Positions 1 through 8,155 of a stretch of 64,000 nucleotides of DNA are shown piece by piece. A program made the translations under genes and the position numbers. The DNA is from Nocardioides sp. Iso805N (lineage in GTDB: Bacteria; Actinomycetota; Actinomycetes; Propionibacteriales; Nocardioidaceae). The first letter of the stretch is position 1. Each line of letters opens with the position of its first letter. The stretch covers positions 668,237 through 732,236 of the forward strand of contig NZ_KB822575.1 of the NCBI RefSeq assembly GCF_000364605.1, in the 5' to 3' direction. The notes beneath the pieces are model-generated. The model was not told the origin of the DNA, did not search any database, and saw only the letters and a program-made list of their open reading frames with translations.

Positions 1-255
1 CGCCAGCACGTCGCGACCGAGCTGGTCGGTGCCGAACACGTGTCCCTCGACACCGGTCCCGACCGGTCCGAGCGCGACGTTCTGCGTCAGCGCCCAGTCC
101 ATCACCAGGGGGTGCAGCAGGGCGGCGATCACGACCAGCGCGAGGACGACCATCGCGGCGATCACCGTCAGCGGCGGACGGCGAGCGGCCACGGTGCGAG
201 GCGTGCCAGAAGTGTCAGGAGTGCGCGGTGTGCGCGCTCGGGTCAGCATGCTCAT
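1..255 (-). CDS. Dipeptide/oligopeptide ABC transporter permease, DppC-like (N-terminal part)
   Basis: Membrane permease of a peptide-type ABC importer, cut by the left window edge, so only the first 85 residues are seen. The reading begins MSMLTRARTPRTP, has one hydrophobic segment (VIAAMVVLALVVIAALL), and ends in the periplasmic stretch FGTDQLGRDVLA, which is the conserved GTDxLGRD motif found after the first membrane segment of DppC/OppC proteins. The ATG lies in an ATGA overlap with the stop of the DppB-like gene upstream, so the two permeases are translationally coupled. Order on the minus strand is binding protein, DppB, DppC; ATPase genes would be expected beyond the edge. Confidence 0.85.
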   Translation of the reverse strand, partial: MSMLTRARTPRTPDTSGTPRTVAARRPPLTVIAAMVVLALVVIAALLHPLVMDWALTQNVALGPVGTGVEGHVFGTDQLGRDVLA

Positions 256-1223
256 CGGTGGCTCACCCGCCCCCGCAACCGCGGGTCGACGAGCAGGTAG
301 ACCACGTCGACCACCACCGCGCTGAGCGTGACGATGAGCCCGACGGCGAGGGTCAGCGCCTGCACGACCGGGAAGTCCTTGAACTCGACCGCGTCCTGCA
401 TCAGGGCGCCCGCGCCCGGCAGGGCGAAGGTGACCTCGACCAGTACGGTCCCGCCGAAGAGATAGGCCAGCAGCAGCCCGAGGCTGGTCACGATCGGGAC
501 CGCCGCGTTGCGCAGGACGATCCGCAGTACGGCGCCGCGCCCCAGCCCGCGACTTCGAGCGAAGACGACGTAGTCGGCGTCCAGCTCGCGCGCCACCGCC
601 GCTCGGGTCAGCTTGACCACGAACGCAGCCAGTCCGATCGCCAGCGTCAGCGCCGGCAGCGCCAGGTGCCACAGCCCGTCGAGCAGGCCGTCACCGGTGC
701 CGTAGAACGGGAACCAGCCCAGCCAGACGGCGAAGACGTAGAGCAGCAGCAGGCCGACGGCGAAGGCGGGTGCGCTGACGCCGAGCACCGAGCCGCTGAC
801 CAGGATCCGGTCCAGCCAGCTGCCTCGGCGTACGGCGCAGGCGATGCCGGCCGCGACACCACCGACCACCGAGAGCACGAAGGCAAGCCCGCAGATCGCC
901 GCGGTGACGCCGATCCGGTCGCGGATCAGGCCGCCGACGGGCTCACCGGTCCGGATCGACCGGCCGAAGTCCCCGTGCAGGGCCGCCCGGAGCCAGCCGG
1001 CGTACTGGACGACGAAGGGCTGGTCGAGGTGGTACTGCCGTCGTACGGCGGCCAGCGACTCGGGCGTCACCTGCCGGTTGCCGAGCAGGTTGCGCGCGAT
1101 GTCGCCGGGCGCCCAGTAGATCAGGCTGAAGACGACCACGGAGAGCACGAACAGCAGCGCGACCGCACCCAGCAGTCGGCGCAGCGTGTAGGCCACCAGC
1201 GGCCGCGCCCGGCCCTCGCTCAC
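252..1223 (-). CDS. Dipeptide/oligopeptide ABC transporter permease, DppB-like
   Basis: Inner-membrane permease that pairs with the DppC-like protein to form the channel of a peptide (or nickel/opine) importer. The 323-aa protein has the usual family length and about six membrane segments. It starts with the typical N-terminal YTLRRLLGAVALLFVLSVVVFSLIYWAPGD and carries the EAA-type loop around DADYVVFARSRGLGRGAVL, which contacts the ATPase. The start is GTG, 7 bases after the stop of the binding-protein gene; the stop overlaps the next ATG. The substrate cannot be told from sequence. Confidence 0.9.
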   Translation of the reverse strand: MSEGRARPLVAYTLRRLLGAVALLFVLSVVVFSLIYWAPGDIARNLLGNRQVTPESLAAVRRQYHLDQPFVVQYAGWLRAALHGDFGRSIRTGEPVGGLIRDRIGVTAAICGLAFVLSVVGGVAAGIACAVRRGSWLDRILVSGSVLGVSAPAFAVGLLLLYVFAVWLGWFPFYGTGDGLLDGLWHLALPALTLAIGLAAFVVKLTRAAVARELDADYVVFARSRGLGRGAVLRIVLRNAAVPIVTSLGLLLAYLFGGTVLVEVTFALPGAGALMQDAVEFKDFPVVQALTLAVGLIVTLSAVVVDVVYLLVDPRLRGRVSHR

Positions 1224-1230
1224 GGGGTGC

Positions 1231-2871
1231 TCACTTGGCCGCGTAGACCGAGCCCGGCCAGTTCCCGAGCAGCGTGTACGACGAGTAGTCCTGCACGCCG
1301 ATGCTGTCCCGGAAGGCCGTCGTGGACTGGCCGTACCAGAGCGGTGCGTAGGCGAGGTCGGCCGCCTGGGCGGCCTGCGCCTGGATGATCAGCTGCGCGC
1401 GCTTGGTCGGGTCGGTCTCGGCGGCCTGCTGGGCGAGCAGCTTGGTGACCGCGGCGTTGGAGTAGCCGGCCGGGTTGCCGTCGGCGAGGAACCAGCTGGC
1501 CAGCTCGGCGGCGTCCCCGGTGGTGTTGAAGTACCACATGTACGCCAGCGGCTTGTTGGTCTCGGCCAGCCACTGGTCGATCGAGCGCTCCTTGACGTTG
1601 ATCGTGATCCCGAGCGGCTTGAGCGCGTCGGCGAAGGAGAGCGCCGCGGTGCCGAGCTGCGGGCCGGTGTTCGGGTAGGACAGGTCCACGCTGAACCCGT
1701 TCGGCACCGAGGACTGCGCCAGCTCGGCCTTCGCCTTGGCCAGGTCGAAGTCGTACTGCGGGATGGCCTGCAGCTGGGTGGTCGCCTGCTCGGGTGTCCA
1801 CACGCCGCCGAACTGCTCGGGCGTGGAGAGGCCGAGGGCGACCTGGCCGTGACCCTTGAGGATGCTGTCCACGATCGTCTTGCGGTCGATGGCGTAGGCA
1901 ACCGCCCGGCGTACGTGGGGGTCGTCGAAGGGCTTCTGCTTCAGGTTGAGGATCAGCCCGACCCAGGAGCGGTCGGCAGCGGAGACGACGCGGGTCTGTT
2001 TCGAGCCCTCCCACTGGCTGACCTGGGCGAGCGGGACGTTGAGCGACATGTCCGCCTTACCTGACTGCCAGGCCAGCAGCCGGGTGCTGTCGTCGGGCAC
2101 GAACTCCACGCTCACCTCAGCGACCTTGGGGGCGGTGCCCCACCAGGCGTCGTTGCGGGTCAGGGTCAGGTGGGAGTCGGGCTCGAAGTCGGTGACCTTG
2201 TAGGGACCGGAGCCGATGGGCAGCGCTGCCTTGGTGCCGACGTCCTTGCCGTGCTGGCTCCAGTAGGACGCCGGCATCACCCACAGGATGTCGGTGTTCG
2301 TGGTCGCCCACAGGAACGCCTGGTCGGCGGTCTTGGTCGTGATGGTGACCTCGTCGGCGCCGGTCTGCTTGTAGCCGGCGAGGTTGGACCAGTACGAGCC
2401 GGTCGCGGTCGAGATCTTCGGGTCGGAGGCCGCCTTGATCGAGGCGACCACGTCCGCCGGTGTGACCGGCGAGCCGTCGTGGAAGGTCGCGCCGGCACGC
2501 AGCTTGAAGACGTACGTCGTCGCGTTCGGCTGGGTCCAGCTCTCGGCGAGGGCCGGCACGATCTTGCCGGTGGCGTCCACGCCGGTCAGCGACTCCAGCA
2601 CCGGGGCTGCCAGGTAGTAGTTGAGGATGCCGCTCTCGATGCCCGGGTAGAGGTTCGAGAGGGTGCCGGGCAGGGAGACCCGCAGCGAGGCGATCGCCTT
2701 GCCGGTGTCGACGCCGGCGCTGGCGTTGGCGCTCGACGTGCTGGCGCTGCCGGGTGCGCCGGAGCCGCATGCCTCGAGGAAGCCGACCAACGAGAGCGCG
2801 CCGGCGCCCAGTCCGAGGCCCTTGAGCAGACCGCGGCGGCTGAGGGCCCGGTCGGGGAGAGCAGGGGTCAT
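1231..2871 (-). CDS. Peptide-type ABC transporter substrate-binding lipoprotein (SBP_bac_5 family)
   Basis: Extracytoplasmic binding protein of the importer, 546 aa. The N terminus carries a twin-arginine-like motif (SRRGLLK, residues 11-17), a hydrophobic stretch and the lipobox LEAC with Cys35 as the lipidated residue, so it is probably exported folded by Tat and anchored as a lipoprotein. The body has the family 5 signature near YVFKLRAGATFHDGSPVTPADVV. I chose the ATG at 2871 because AGAGGAG sits just upstream; a longer frame would run through the 15-bp palindrome at 2907-2921. It is the first gene of the importer operon. Confidence 0.9.
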   Translation of the reverse strand: MTPALPDRALSRRGLLKGLGLGAGALSLVGFLEACGSGAPGSASTSSANASAGVDTGKAIASLRVSLPGTLSNLYPGIESGILNYYLAAPVLESLTGVDATGKIVPALAESWTQPNATTYVFKLRAGATFHDGSPVTPADVVASIKAASDPKISTATGSYWSNLAGYKQTGADEVTITTKTADQAFLWATTNTDILWVMPASYWSQHGKDVGTKAALPIGSGPYKVTDFEPDSHLTLTRNDAWWGTAPKVAEVSVEFVPDDSTRLLAWQSGKADMSLNVPLAQVSQWEGSKQTRVVSAADRSWVGLILNLKQKPFDDPHVRRAVAYAIDRKTIVDSILKGHGQVALGLSTPEQFGGVWTPEQATTQLQAIPQYDFDLAKAKAELAQSSVPNGFSVDLSYPNTGPQLGTAALSFADALKPLGITINVKERSIDQWLAETNKPLAYMWYFNTTGDAAELASWFLADGNPAGYSNAAVTKLLAQQAAETDPTKRAQLIIQAQAAQAADLAYAPLWYGQSTTAFRDSIGVQDYSSYTLLGNWPGSVYAAK

Positions 2872-2906
2872 CAGGGGGCTCCTCTGGCAGCGGGGCGAAC
2901 GTTTCC

Positions 2907-2921
2907 GTCTACTAAGTAGAC
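2907..2921. promoter_or_regulatory. Perfect 15-bp palindrome upstream of the peptide importer operon (candidate operator)
   Basis: GTCTACTAAGTAGAC reads the same on both strands apart from its central base (7+1+7). It lies 36 bases upstream of the chosen start of the binding-protein gene, in an A/T-richer patch that is the natural promoter region of the minus-strand operon. A dimeric repressor site is the likely meaning; the regulator is not encoded next to it. Confidence 0.6.
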
Positions 2922-2986
2922 ACAAATGATGAGGTTTAGTTAACGCTACCGCAAGCCCTCAACCGCGTGACTTTCGTCCTGCGGGC

Positions 2987-4123
2987 TCAGCGGACCATCC
3001 CCGATCGGGCCGCGACACCTCCTCCGACCACCGCCAGCGCGATGGTCACCAGCGCACCGAGCATGAGCGCGGAGGCCTCCCCTGCCCGGAGTACGCCGAG
3101 CTGGGTGCCGACCGTCGCCGCTGCGACAGGGACGCCGAGCTGGGCGGCCGCGAGCAGGCCGAGCGGGACCGGCTGACCGAGGAGGCGGCCGCCGATGACG
3201 TGGGTGAGGGCGGCACCGACACCGAGCGCGATCCCGAGCCCGATCATGCCCGGATGGGTGCCGAAGTCGCGCAGGTCCAGACTGGCGCCGAGCCAGATGA
3301 AGAACAACGGCCCGAAGAAGCCCTCGGTGAGCGCGAACAGCTGCTTGGCCAGCCGGCGCGGCTCCCCTATCGCGGTCACGGCCAGGCCCAGCGCGAAGCC
3401 GGCCAGCATGATCGAGACATGGGTCCGCACGGCCAGGGCGGCCAGGGTGAACAGGATGACCAGCTGGACCCTCAGCTCGACCGCGAAGAGCCGGCTCTCG
3501 GAGACGGCGTGCACACGACGGCGTACGCCGTTGCGCTCGAGGTGCCGCAGCCCGAGATAGGCGACGATGGCCGCGGCGATCACCGCCACCGCCCCTCCCG
3601 CCGCCCGGAGCGCGTGGTGCGGGTCGATCACGAGCGGCAGCGCCACGATGCACGCCGAGTCGGCGACGGCGATCTGCGGCAACAGGCCGAGCACCTGCGG
3701 GCCGACGAGGCCGATCGAGTCCACGATCGGCAGGATCAGGGCCGCGCTGGAGGAGGCCAGCAGGACGGCATAGAGCGCCGCATGCGGTACGCCGAACGCG
3801 AGCGCGGCCAGCCAGCCGCCGAGGACCGCCAGCAGGCCGACGGCGACCGCGCGAGCCAGTCCCCTGCGCAGCGCCGGACGAAGCGCCGGATCGCGGACCG
3901 GCACGTGGGTGCCGGCCACGAACATGACCAGGGCGAAGCCGATGTCGGCGAGGAAGGTGAAGGTCGGATCGGTCGAGTCGAGGTAGCCGAAGCCGGTGCG
4001 ACCGATGACGATGCCGGCGATCAGCTCACCGAGCACGACCGGCAGGTGCCAGCGCCGCGGGAGGGCCAGTGCTGGGCCGAGCAGCCCGATCAGCACCACC
4101 ACGGCCAGCTGCGTGAACGTCAT
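2987..4123 (-). CDS. Kef-type cation/proton antiporter membrane protein (CPA2 family)
   Basis: Monovalent cation/proton exchanger of the cytoplasmic membrane, 378 aa, covering only the Na_H_Exchanger domain with no RCK/TrkA tail. Repeated hydrophobic helices run the full length. The N-terminal block LPVVLGELIAGIVIGRTGFG matches the first helices of CPA2 members. Later helices hold the family's FFGPLFFIWLGASLDL and VGAALTHVIGGRLLGQ blocks. The gene stands alone; the neighbour on the 5' side is the SRP RNA. The transported ion is not clear from the sequence. Confidence 0.85.
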   Translation of the reverse strand: MTFTQLAVVVLIGLLGPALALPRRWHLPVVLGELIAGIVIGRTGFGYLDSTDPTFTFLADIGFALVMFVAGTHVPVRDPALRPALRRGLARAVAVGLLAVLGGWLAALAFGVPHAALYAVLLASSSAALILPIVDSIGLVGPQVLGLLPQIAVADSACIVALPLVIDPHHALRAAGGAVAVIAAAIVAYLGLRHLERNGVRRRVHAVSESRLFAVELRVQLVILFTLAALAVRTHVSIMLAGFALGLAVTAIGEPRRLAKQLFALTEGFFGPLFFIWLGASLDLRDFGTHPGMIGLGIALGVGAALTHVIGGRLLGQPVPLGLLAAAQLGVPVAAATVGTQLGVLRAGEASALMLGALVTIALAVVGGGVAARSGMVR

Positions 4124-4204
4124 GGCCGGACGCTAGACCCTCGTCGCACCGGCCGGGTCCTACCGGGAAGACGGAGGCGGGGCGGAGCAGGCGGGGATGG
4201 AAAT

Positions 4205-4300
4205 GCAAAGGCCCCCCACGTACCCGACAGAGCTCTCCTACCCTTGCTGCCTTCCGGCCCTGGGGGATTCGGCGAGATGCCGCCACATGGGGGGTTGCGG
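4205..4300 (-). ncRNA. ffs: Small signal recognition particle RNA (4.5S type)
   Basis: RNA scaffold of the signal recognition particle, which binds Ffh and targets nascent membrane proteins. Read on the minus strand it forms one long hairpin closed by CCCCCC (complement of 4289-4294) and GGGGGG (complement of 4212-4217). The apical region carries the conserved SRP motif GGCCGGAAGGCAGCAAGGG, with its GGAA tetraloop and asymmetric internal loop. The boundaries are approximate; the paired core is 4212-4294. No protein gene overlaps it. Confidence 0.93.
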
Positions 4301-4387
4301 AGGAGTCTAGGTGAGGCTGCCGCCGTCACCCAACCCGGCGTCGATCCTGGACCGAGTTTGCCGAAATGGCCGCCGAGTCGGCACTGC

Positions 4388-4726
4388 TCAGCGCAGCACC
4401 AGGAACAGCCCGATCGCCGTCGGCAGCAGGCCCAGCAGGAGCCAGGCGTTGCGCGGATCGTGCCGGTGGATGGCCTGCCCGGCGATCACCGCGGCGACGC
4501 CGAAGAGCCCGGCGATGATGCTCAGCCCGATCTGGCCGCTGCGCTGGTCGGTCATCAGCGCAGCGATCACGATGCCGACGCACAGGTGCGCGATGGTGAA
4601 GACGGTCAGCACCGAGAGCACCCAGCGCTGCACGTGGGTGAGCGCCTTGTCGTTGACCGGGCGCACGGGGTTGTTCGGATCCATCAGGTGACGCGGGCGC
4701 TTGACCGGCTTCTGCGGGCTTTCCAC
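4388..4726 (-). CDS. Small membrane protein of unknown function, divergent from a MarR regulator
   Basis: A 112-aa protein I do not recognise. The first 35 residues are basic and polar (KPVKRPRHLMDPNNP). Three hydrophobic segments follow: LSVLTVFTIAHLCVGIVIAAL, IGLSIIAGLFGVAAVIAGQ and AWLLLGLLPTAIGLFLVL. The start is GTG at 4726; the internal ATG at 4684 is an alternative. It is transcribed away from the MarR gene with 38 bases between the two starts, so MarR-type control by the shared palindrome is likely. A TACAAA -10 and TTGTGA -35, 18 bases apart, can be read for it in that gap. Confidence 0.7.
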   Translation of the reverse strand: MESPQKPVKRPRHLMDPNNPVRPVNDKALTHVQRWVLSVLTVFTIAHLCVGIVIAALMTDQRSGQIGLSIIAGLFGVAAVIAGQAIHRHDPRNAWLLLGLLPTAIGLFLVLR

Positions 4727-4740
4727 GTATTAATTTGTAC

Positions 4741-4753
4741 ACCAACTATTGGT
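4741..4753. promoter_or_regulatory. Palindrome in the MarR divergent promoter (candidate MarR operator)
   Basis: ACCAACTATTGGT has perfect 5-bp arms around three bases. It lies between the two divergent starts. On the minus strand it falls between a TTGTGA -35 and a TACAAA -10. On the plus strand it ends against a TACACT -10 (4753-4758), which is 6 bases before the GTG of the MarR gene. Binding here would block both promoters, the usual layout for an autoregulated MarR protein. Confidence 0.6.
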
Positions 4754-4764
4754 ACACTCACAAA

Positions 4765-5229
4765 GTGACGTCCAAGACACCTCCCCCGGCGCTCCCCGGC
4801 GTGGAGGACCCGCTCGCCCTCGACCAGCAGGTCTGCTTCGCCTTGGCGATCGCCGCTCGCTCGGTGATCTCGCTCTACCGGCCCGTGCTCGAGCCGCTGG
4901 GCCTGACCCACCCGCAGTACCTGGTGATGCTGGCGCTGTGGGAGCGCGAGCCGCGACGCGTCGGAGAGCTGGCCGGCGCGCTCCAGCTCGATCCCGGCAC
5001 GCTCTCGCCGCTGCTCAAGAGGCTGGAGTCCGCGGGCTATCTACGTCGTGAGAAGGATCCGCAGGACGAGCGGGCCCTGGCCGTCGTCCTCACCGAGCGG
5101 GGCCGCGCGCTTCGCGAGGACGCGCTCGCCATCCCACCGACCATCGTGGAGCGGCTGGGCATGCCGGTTGAGGAGCTGCTCGACCTGCACCGCCGACTCA
5201 CAGCGGTGATCGCCGCCGCCACCGGCTGA
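4765..5229 (+). CDS. MarR family transcriptional regulator
   Basis: DNA-binding repressor of the MarR/OhrR type, 154 aa, expected to act as a dimer. The winged helix-turn-helix is visible in RVGELAGALQLDPGTLSPLLKRLESAGYLRR, followed by the wing KDPQDERALAVVLTERG with the family's DxR signature. The N-terminal helix contains a cysteine (QQVCFALAIAARSVI) at the place where OhrR-type sensors keep their peroxide-sensing Cys; sensing itself is an inference. No Shine-Dalgarno sequence precedes the GTG, and a -10 like TACACT sits 6 bases upstream, so the mRNA may be leaderless. Confidence 0.88.
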   Translation: MTSKTPPPALPGVEDPLALDQQVCFALAIAARSVISLYRPVLEPLGLTHPQYLVMLALWEREPRRVGELAGALQLDPGTLSPLLKRLESAGYLRREKDPQDERALAVVLTERGRALREDALAIPPTIVERLGMPVEELLDLHRRLTAVIAAATG

Positions 5230-5311
5230 CGCTGCGCGGCGGATCGCTGCGAGGCGGGCCGCTGCGCCGCCCGATTTCCGGCGACTGTCACGCACCGGTA
5301 AGGTACGCGAC

Positions 5312-5399
5312 GGATCTGTCGCCTAGTGGCCTATGGCGCTCGCTTGGAAAGCGGGTTGGGTTAACGCCCTCGGGGGTTCGAATCCCCCCAGATCCGCCA
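5312..5399 (+). tRNA. tRNA-Ser (anticodon GGA)
   Basis: Cloverleaf of about 88 bases with a long variable arm, as expected for a class II serine tRNA. The acceptor stem pairs GGATCTG (5312-5318) with CAGATCC (5389-5395), followed by G and an encoded CCA (5397-5399). The anticodon loop TTGGAAA gives GGA, which reads UCC and UCU. The T arm is GGGGGTTCGAATCCCCC. A strong hairpin follows at once. Confidence 0.95.
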
Positions 5400-5400
5400 C

Positions 5401-5432
5401 CAGAAGAGCCCCTCCTCGGAGGGGCTCTTCTG
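5401..5432. terminator. Hairpin terminator after tRNA-Ser, shared with mycP end
   Basis: Perfect 15-bp inverted repeat, CAGAAGAGCCCCTCC at 5401-5415 against 5418-5432, with a tight loop. It starts two bases after the tRNA CCA end and lies between convergent tRNA-Ser and mycP transcription. There is no clear U-tract. Being symmetric, it can serve both strands. Confidence 0.75.
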
Positions 5433-5507
5433 CGTCCTGTCGATGGCGCCCGTCGATCTGGGTCGGCCAGCGGTTCTGATGGCCGCGAGCCGAGCGCCGG
5501 CTGACTC

Positions 5508-6722
5508 CTACGGTCGCCGCGGAGGCATCCGGCCCCGCCGCGACAGCACCGGCCGCAGCACCAGCGCGAGCAGCAGCGCTCCCCCGCCGAGCAGCCCCCA
5601 CCAGACCGACAGGTGCCGGGTGCCGGCGAGCACGTCCGGCCGCGCCGGCGGGACTGAGGCCCGGTCGTCCGGTGCCGCCACGGCGTCGGTGGACTGTCGG
5701 CCCGAGGGCATCAGCGTCAGCGGCCGGGTCAGCGCCTGGTAGGCCTGCACGATCCCGGCGCCGGCGAAGTCGGTGCGCACGTCGGTCCGGCCCGAGGCCG
5801 TGTCCTCCAGCCGGGCGACGAGCTCGGCCGCGCTCGCGTGCGGGTACGCCGAACGCAGCAGGGCCAGCACCCCGCTCACCTCGGCTGTGGCCCACGACGT
5901 GGCCACGTCGCTGAGCAGGCACGGCGACCCGAGCAGGCTCAGCGTGCGGAGCCCCGCCGTCGGCGCACTGATGTCGGTCGCGGAGTTGGCCAGCACCGCG
6001 GCCGCGGTGTCGCCACCGGGCGGCGCGACCGCGCTGACGCCGACAACTCCGTCGTACCCGGCCGGGAAGTAGCGCGTCGCGAAGTCCTCGCCGCCGACGT
6101 AGGCCGACGGCACGCCGGACGCCTGCTGGACCCGGTTGCCGGTGGAGGCGACCACGACCACGCCGCGCTCGCGCAGCGTCGCGATGTCGGCGGCGACCTT
6201 CGGGTCGTCGCCGATCTCCAGCGATGCGTTGACGATGGAGACGTCCCACTCGGGATGCGCGACCAACCCGTCGAACGCGGACCGCACGCCCGCCGCTGAC
6301 ACCTGCGGGCCACCCGGAGAGTCCTCGGGGGAGTAGACGCGGAGATCGAGGATCCGGGCCGACGGGGCGATGCCGGCGATGATCCCGGCGACGGCGCTGC
6401 CGTGGAAGTACTCCGGGGTGCCTTCCGCGCTGCCGGCCGCCCGGGTCACCCCAGCGCCGACGCCGGAGTCGACCACCGCGACGGTGACCTTCGCACCCGG
6501 CTGCGTACCGCGAGCGCGTAGCCACTGCTGGGCCTGCGGCACACCGATCTGTTCCAGCGGCCCGTGCGCCGGGACGTCGAGCAGCGTGGAGCCGCTCGGC
6601 TGGGTCGCCGAGACACCGCTGCACTCCGGCAACCGGTCGGCCGCCTGCGCCGGGGCCCCGGCCACCAACGGCGTCAGGACGAGCGTCGCCGATACTGCCA
6701 GTGCGGCGGATCTCAGGAGCAC
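5508..6722 (-). CDS. mycP: Type VII secretion mycosin protease MycP
   Basis: Membrane-anchored subtilisin-like serine protease of the ESX secretion system, 404 aa, acting outside the membrane. It has a signal peptide (residues 1-28) and a peptidase S8 domain with triad Asp85 (VVDSG), His107 (FHGSAVAGIIAG) and Ser276. A C-terminal membrane helix (WWGLLGGGALLLALVL) is followed by a short basic tail. The nucleophile sits in ATSWATAEVSG where mycosins normally read GTS, so the Gly before Thr-Ser is Ala. The oxyanion Asn165 is kept (VNASLE). I chose the GTG at 6722, which gives a compact signal peptide and overlaps the eccB stop; 6779 is a longer option. Confidence 0.9.
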   Translation of the reverse strand: MLLRSAALAVSATLVLTPLVAGAPAQAADRLPECSGVSATQPSGSTLLDVPAHGPLEQIGVPQAQQWLRARGTQPGAKVTVAVVDSGVGAGVTRAAGSAEGTPEYFHGSAVAGIIAGIAPSARILDLRVYSPEDSPGGPQVSAAGVRSAFDGLVAHPEWDVSIVNASLEIGDDPKVAADIATLRERGVVVVASTGNRVQQASGVPSAYVGGEDFATRYFPAGYDGVVGVSAVAPPGGDTAAAVLANSATDISAPTAGLRTLSLLGSPCLLSDVATSWATAEVSGVLALLRSAYPHASAAELVARLEDTASGRTDVRTDFAGAGIVQAYQALTRPLTLMPSGRQSTDAVAAPDDRASVPPARPDVLAGTRHLSVWWGLLGGGALLLALVLRPVLSRRGRMPPRRP

Positions 6723-8143
6723 GATCCGGCCCCGGTGCCGGCTGTGCTCTCGGCCTGCGGCGGAGTCTCCGGCGAGCACAGCGCCAGCGCGCTGGAGAGC
6801 GGAACGCCCGCGCCGAGCACCTTGATCCAGGAGTCCGGCACCAGCGGCGCCCGGTAGCTGCCGAACCCGAGCCTGGCCAGCGTCTGCTCGTCCTGGATCG
6901 GATAGGCCTTCGCCCGGTCGTCGACGATCCAGACGTTGCTGCTGGTGGTTTGCCCCCAGTCACCGCTGCGCACGAGCGCGCCCGCGCCGGGGTCGGCGAC
7001 CGGATCAAGTTGGCCGGCGTCGGGCGAGGACCAGGCACTACCGTGCGGACCCCCCGCCAGCAGCACGTACGGCGCTGCGCCCGCCTTCGCGACCAGCTCG
7101 CCACACGCAGGACCGTCGAGCGACTGCAGCGTGGCAGTGGGCCACTGGGCGTCCGCCCAGGTCGGGGCGACCTGCGCGACGCTGGGGAGCTGGCCGGTGC
7201 CGGCTTCCCGCGGGCCGTTGGGGGTGAGCTCCGCGGTGATCGTGTAGATCGCTGCCGCGAACGCATCCAGCGGCGCTGGTCCGTCGGCGGTGAGTAGGAA
7301 GACGCGCTTGGTGCTCGTCACGGTGGCGAAGTCGCCGATCCTGGCGTCTCCGGCGATGCCGCCCTGGCCGGCGTAGGAGACCGGCTGACCGACCCGTGAG
7401 CCCAGACCGAAGCTGGCGAATCCGAGCGTGCCGCCCGCCGGGAAGAGCGCGAGCCAGCTGTCGGACACACGGGCGGCCTGCGCCTCCTGCGGCAGGCCGA
7501 CGGCTTCAAGCAGGTTGTCCTCGCCGCGGATCCTCGGCACCTGATAGCGCCAGGCATGATGGTCGGCGCCCACGGCCACGACCCAGAACGTCTTGCCGTC
7601 CGCTGTCACGGTGGTCCCCGACCCGGCGGCGACGGAGACGGCGGGTCGGCGGGCGACGGCGACTGAGGCGCCCGCACCGTCCGCCGTACAGGCGGTCCAG
7701 CCGGACTCCACGAACACGCTCTCCGTGGGGAGCTGCTGGGGCGCTCCCAGGATGCCGATGTCGTCACCCGGGATCCGGCCGTCGAGGGTCTTCTGCGACA
7801 CGATCGTGGGCGTGACGTGGGCCCCCAGGATGAGCTGGGCTGAGGTCACGTTGATCACCGGCCGCAGCGCGGCGCCCTGCGCGGTGATGACGTAGCGCTC
7901 ACCGGTCTGCTTGGAGATCACCAGACCGGGCTTGTCCCAGTCGGTCTGGGTGCGCGGCGCGAGCACCGAGGCGATCGCCGCACCGGCGACCAGCAGCAGG
8001 GCGAGTGCCGCGCCGCCGACGATCGTGCGACCCGGCCGGGACGGCTCGACCTCGCGGCCACCGGGCGCTCCGGAGAGGAAGGCCGTCACCAGCCGGCGGC
8101 GGCTGAAGGCATGCGCCTCGACCAGGTCCTTCTTCGTCGTCAT
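6713..8143 (-). CDS. eccB: Type VII secretion protein EccB
   Basis: Core membrane subunit of the ESX translocon, 476 aa, the usual length. The start MTTKKDLVEAHAFSRRRLVTAFLSG is the classic EccB cytoplasmic N terminus, followed by one membrane helix (VGGAALALLLVAGAAIASVL). A large extracytoplasmic domain then carries the EccB repeats, including TQTDWDKPGLVISKQTGERYVI and GILGAPQQLPTESVFVESGWTAC. It follows eccD1 by 12 bases and overlaps mycP, in one minus-strand operon. Confidence 0.95.
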   Translation of the reverse strand: MTTKKDLVEAHAFSRRRLVTAFLSGAPGGREVEPSRPGRTIVGGAALALLLVAGAAIASVLAPRTQTDWDKPGLVISKQTGERYVITAQGAALRPVINVTSAQLILGAHVTPTIVSQKTLDGRIPGDDIGILGAPQQLPTESVFVESGWTACTADGAGASVAVARRPAVSVAAGSGTTVTADGKTFWVVAVGADHHAWRYQVPRIRGEDNLLEAVGLPQEAQAARVSDSWLALFPAGGTLGFASFGLGSRVGQPVSYAGQGGIAGDARIGDFATVTSTKRVFLLTADGPAPLDAFAAAIYTITAELTPNGPREAGTGQLPSVAQVAPTWADAQWPTATLQSLDGPACGELVAKAGAAPYVLLAGGPHGSAWSSPDAGQLDPVADPGAGALVRSGDWGQTTSSNVWIVDDRAKAYPIQDEQTLARLGFGSYRAPLVPDSWIKVLGAGVPLSSALALCSPETPPQAESTAGTGAGSCS

Positions 8144-8155
8144 CGCCGACCGGCC

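Noticed and set aside
3200..4768. Plus-strand frame of over 500 codons opposite the CPA2 antiporter and SRP RNA
   Set aside because: Composition is His/Gln/Arg/Gly-rich with no domain; it runs across an RNA gene and is a mirror of the real minus-strand gene.
5230..5311. Terminator hairpin after the MarR gene
   Set aside because: The GC-rich stretch offers only short competing stems such as GGCGG/CCGCC; none stands out.
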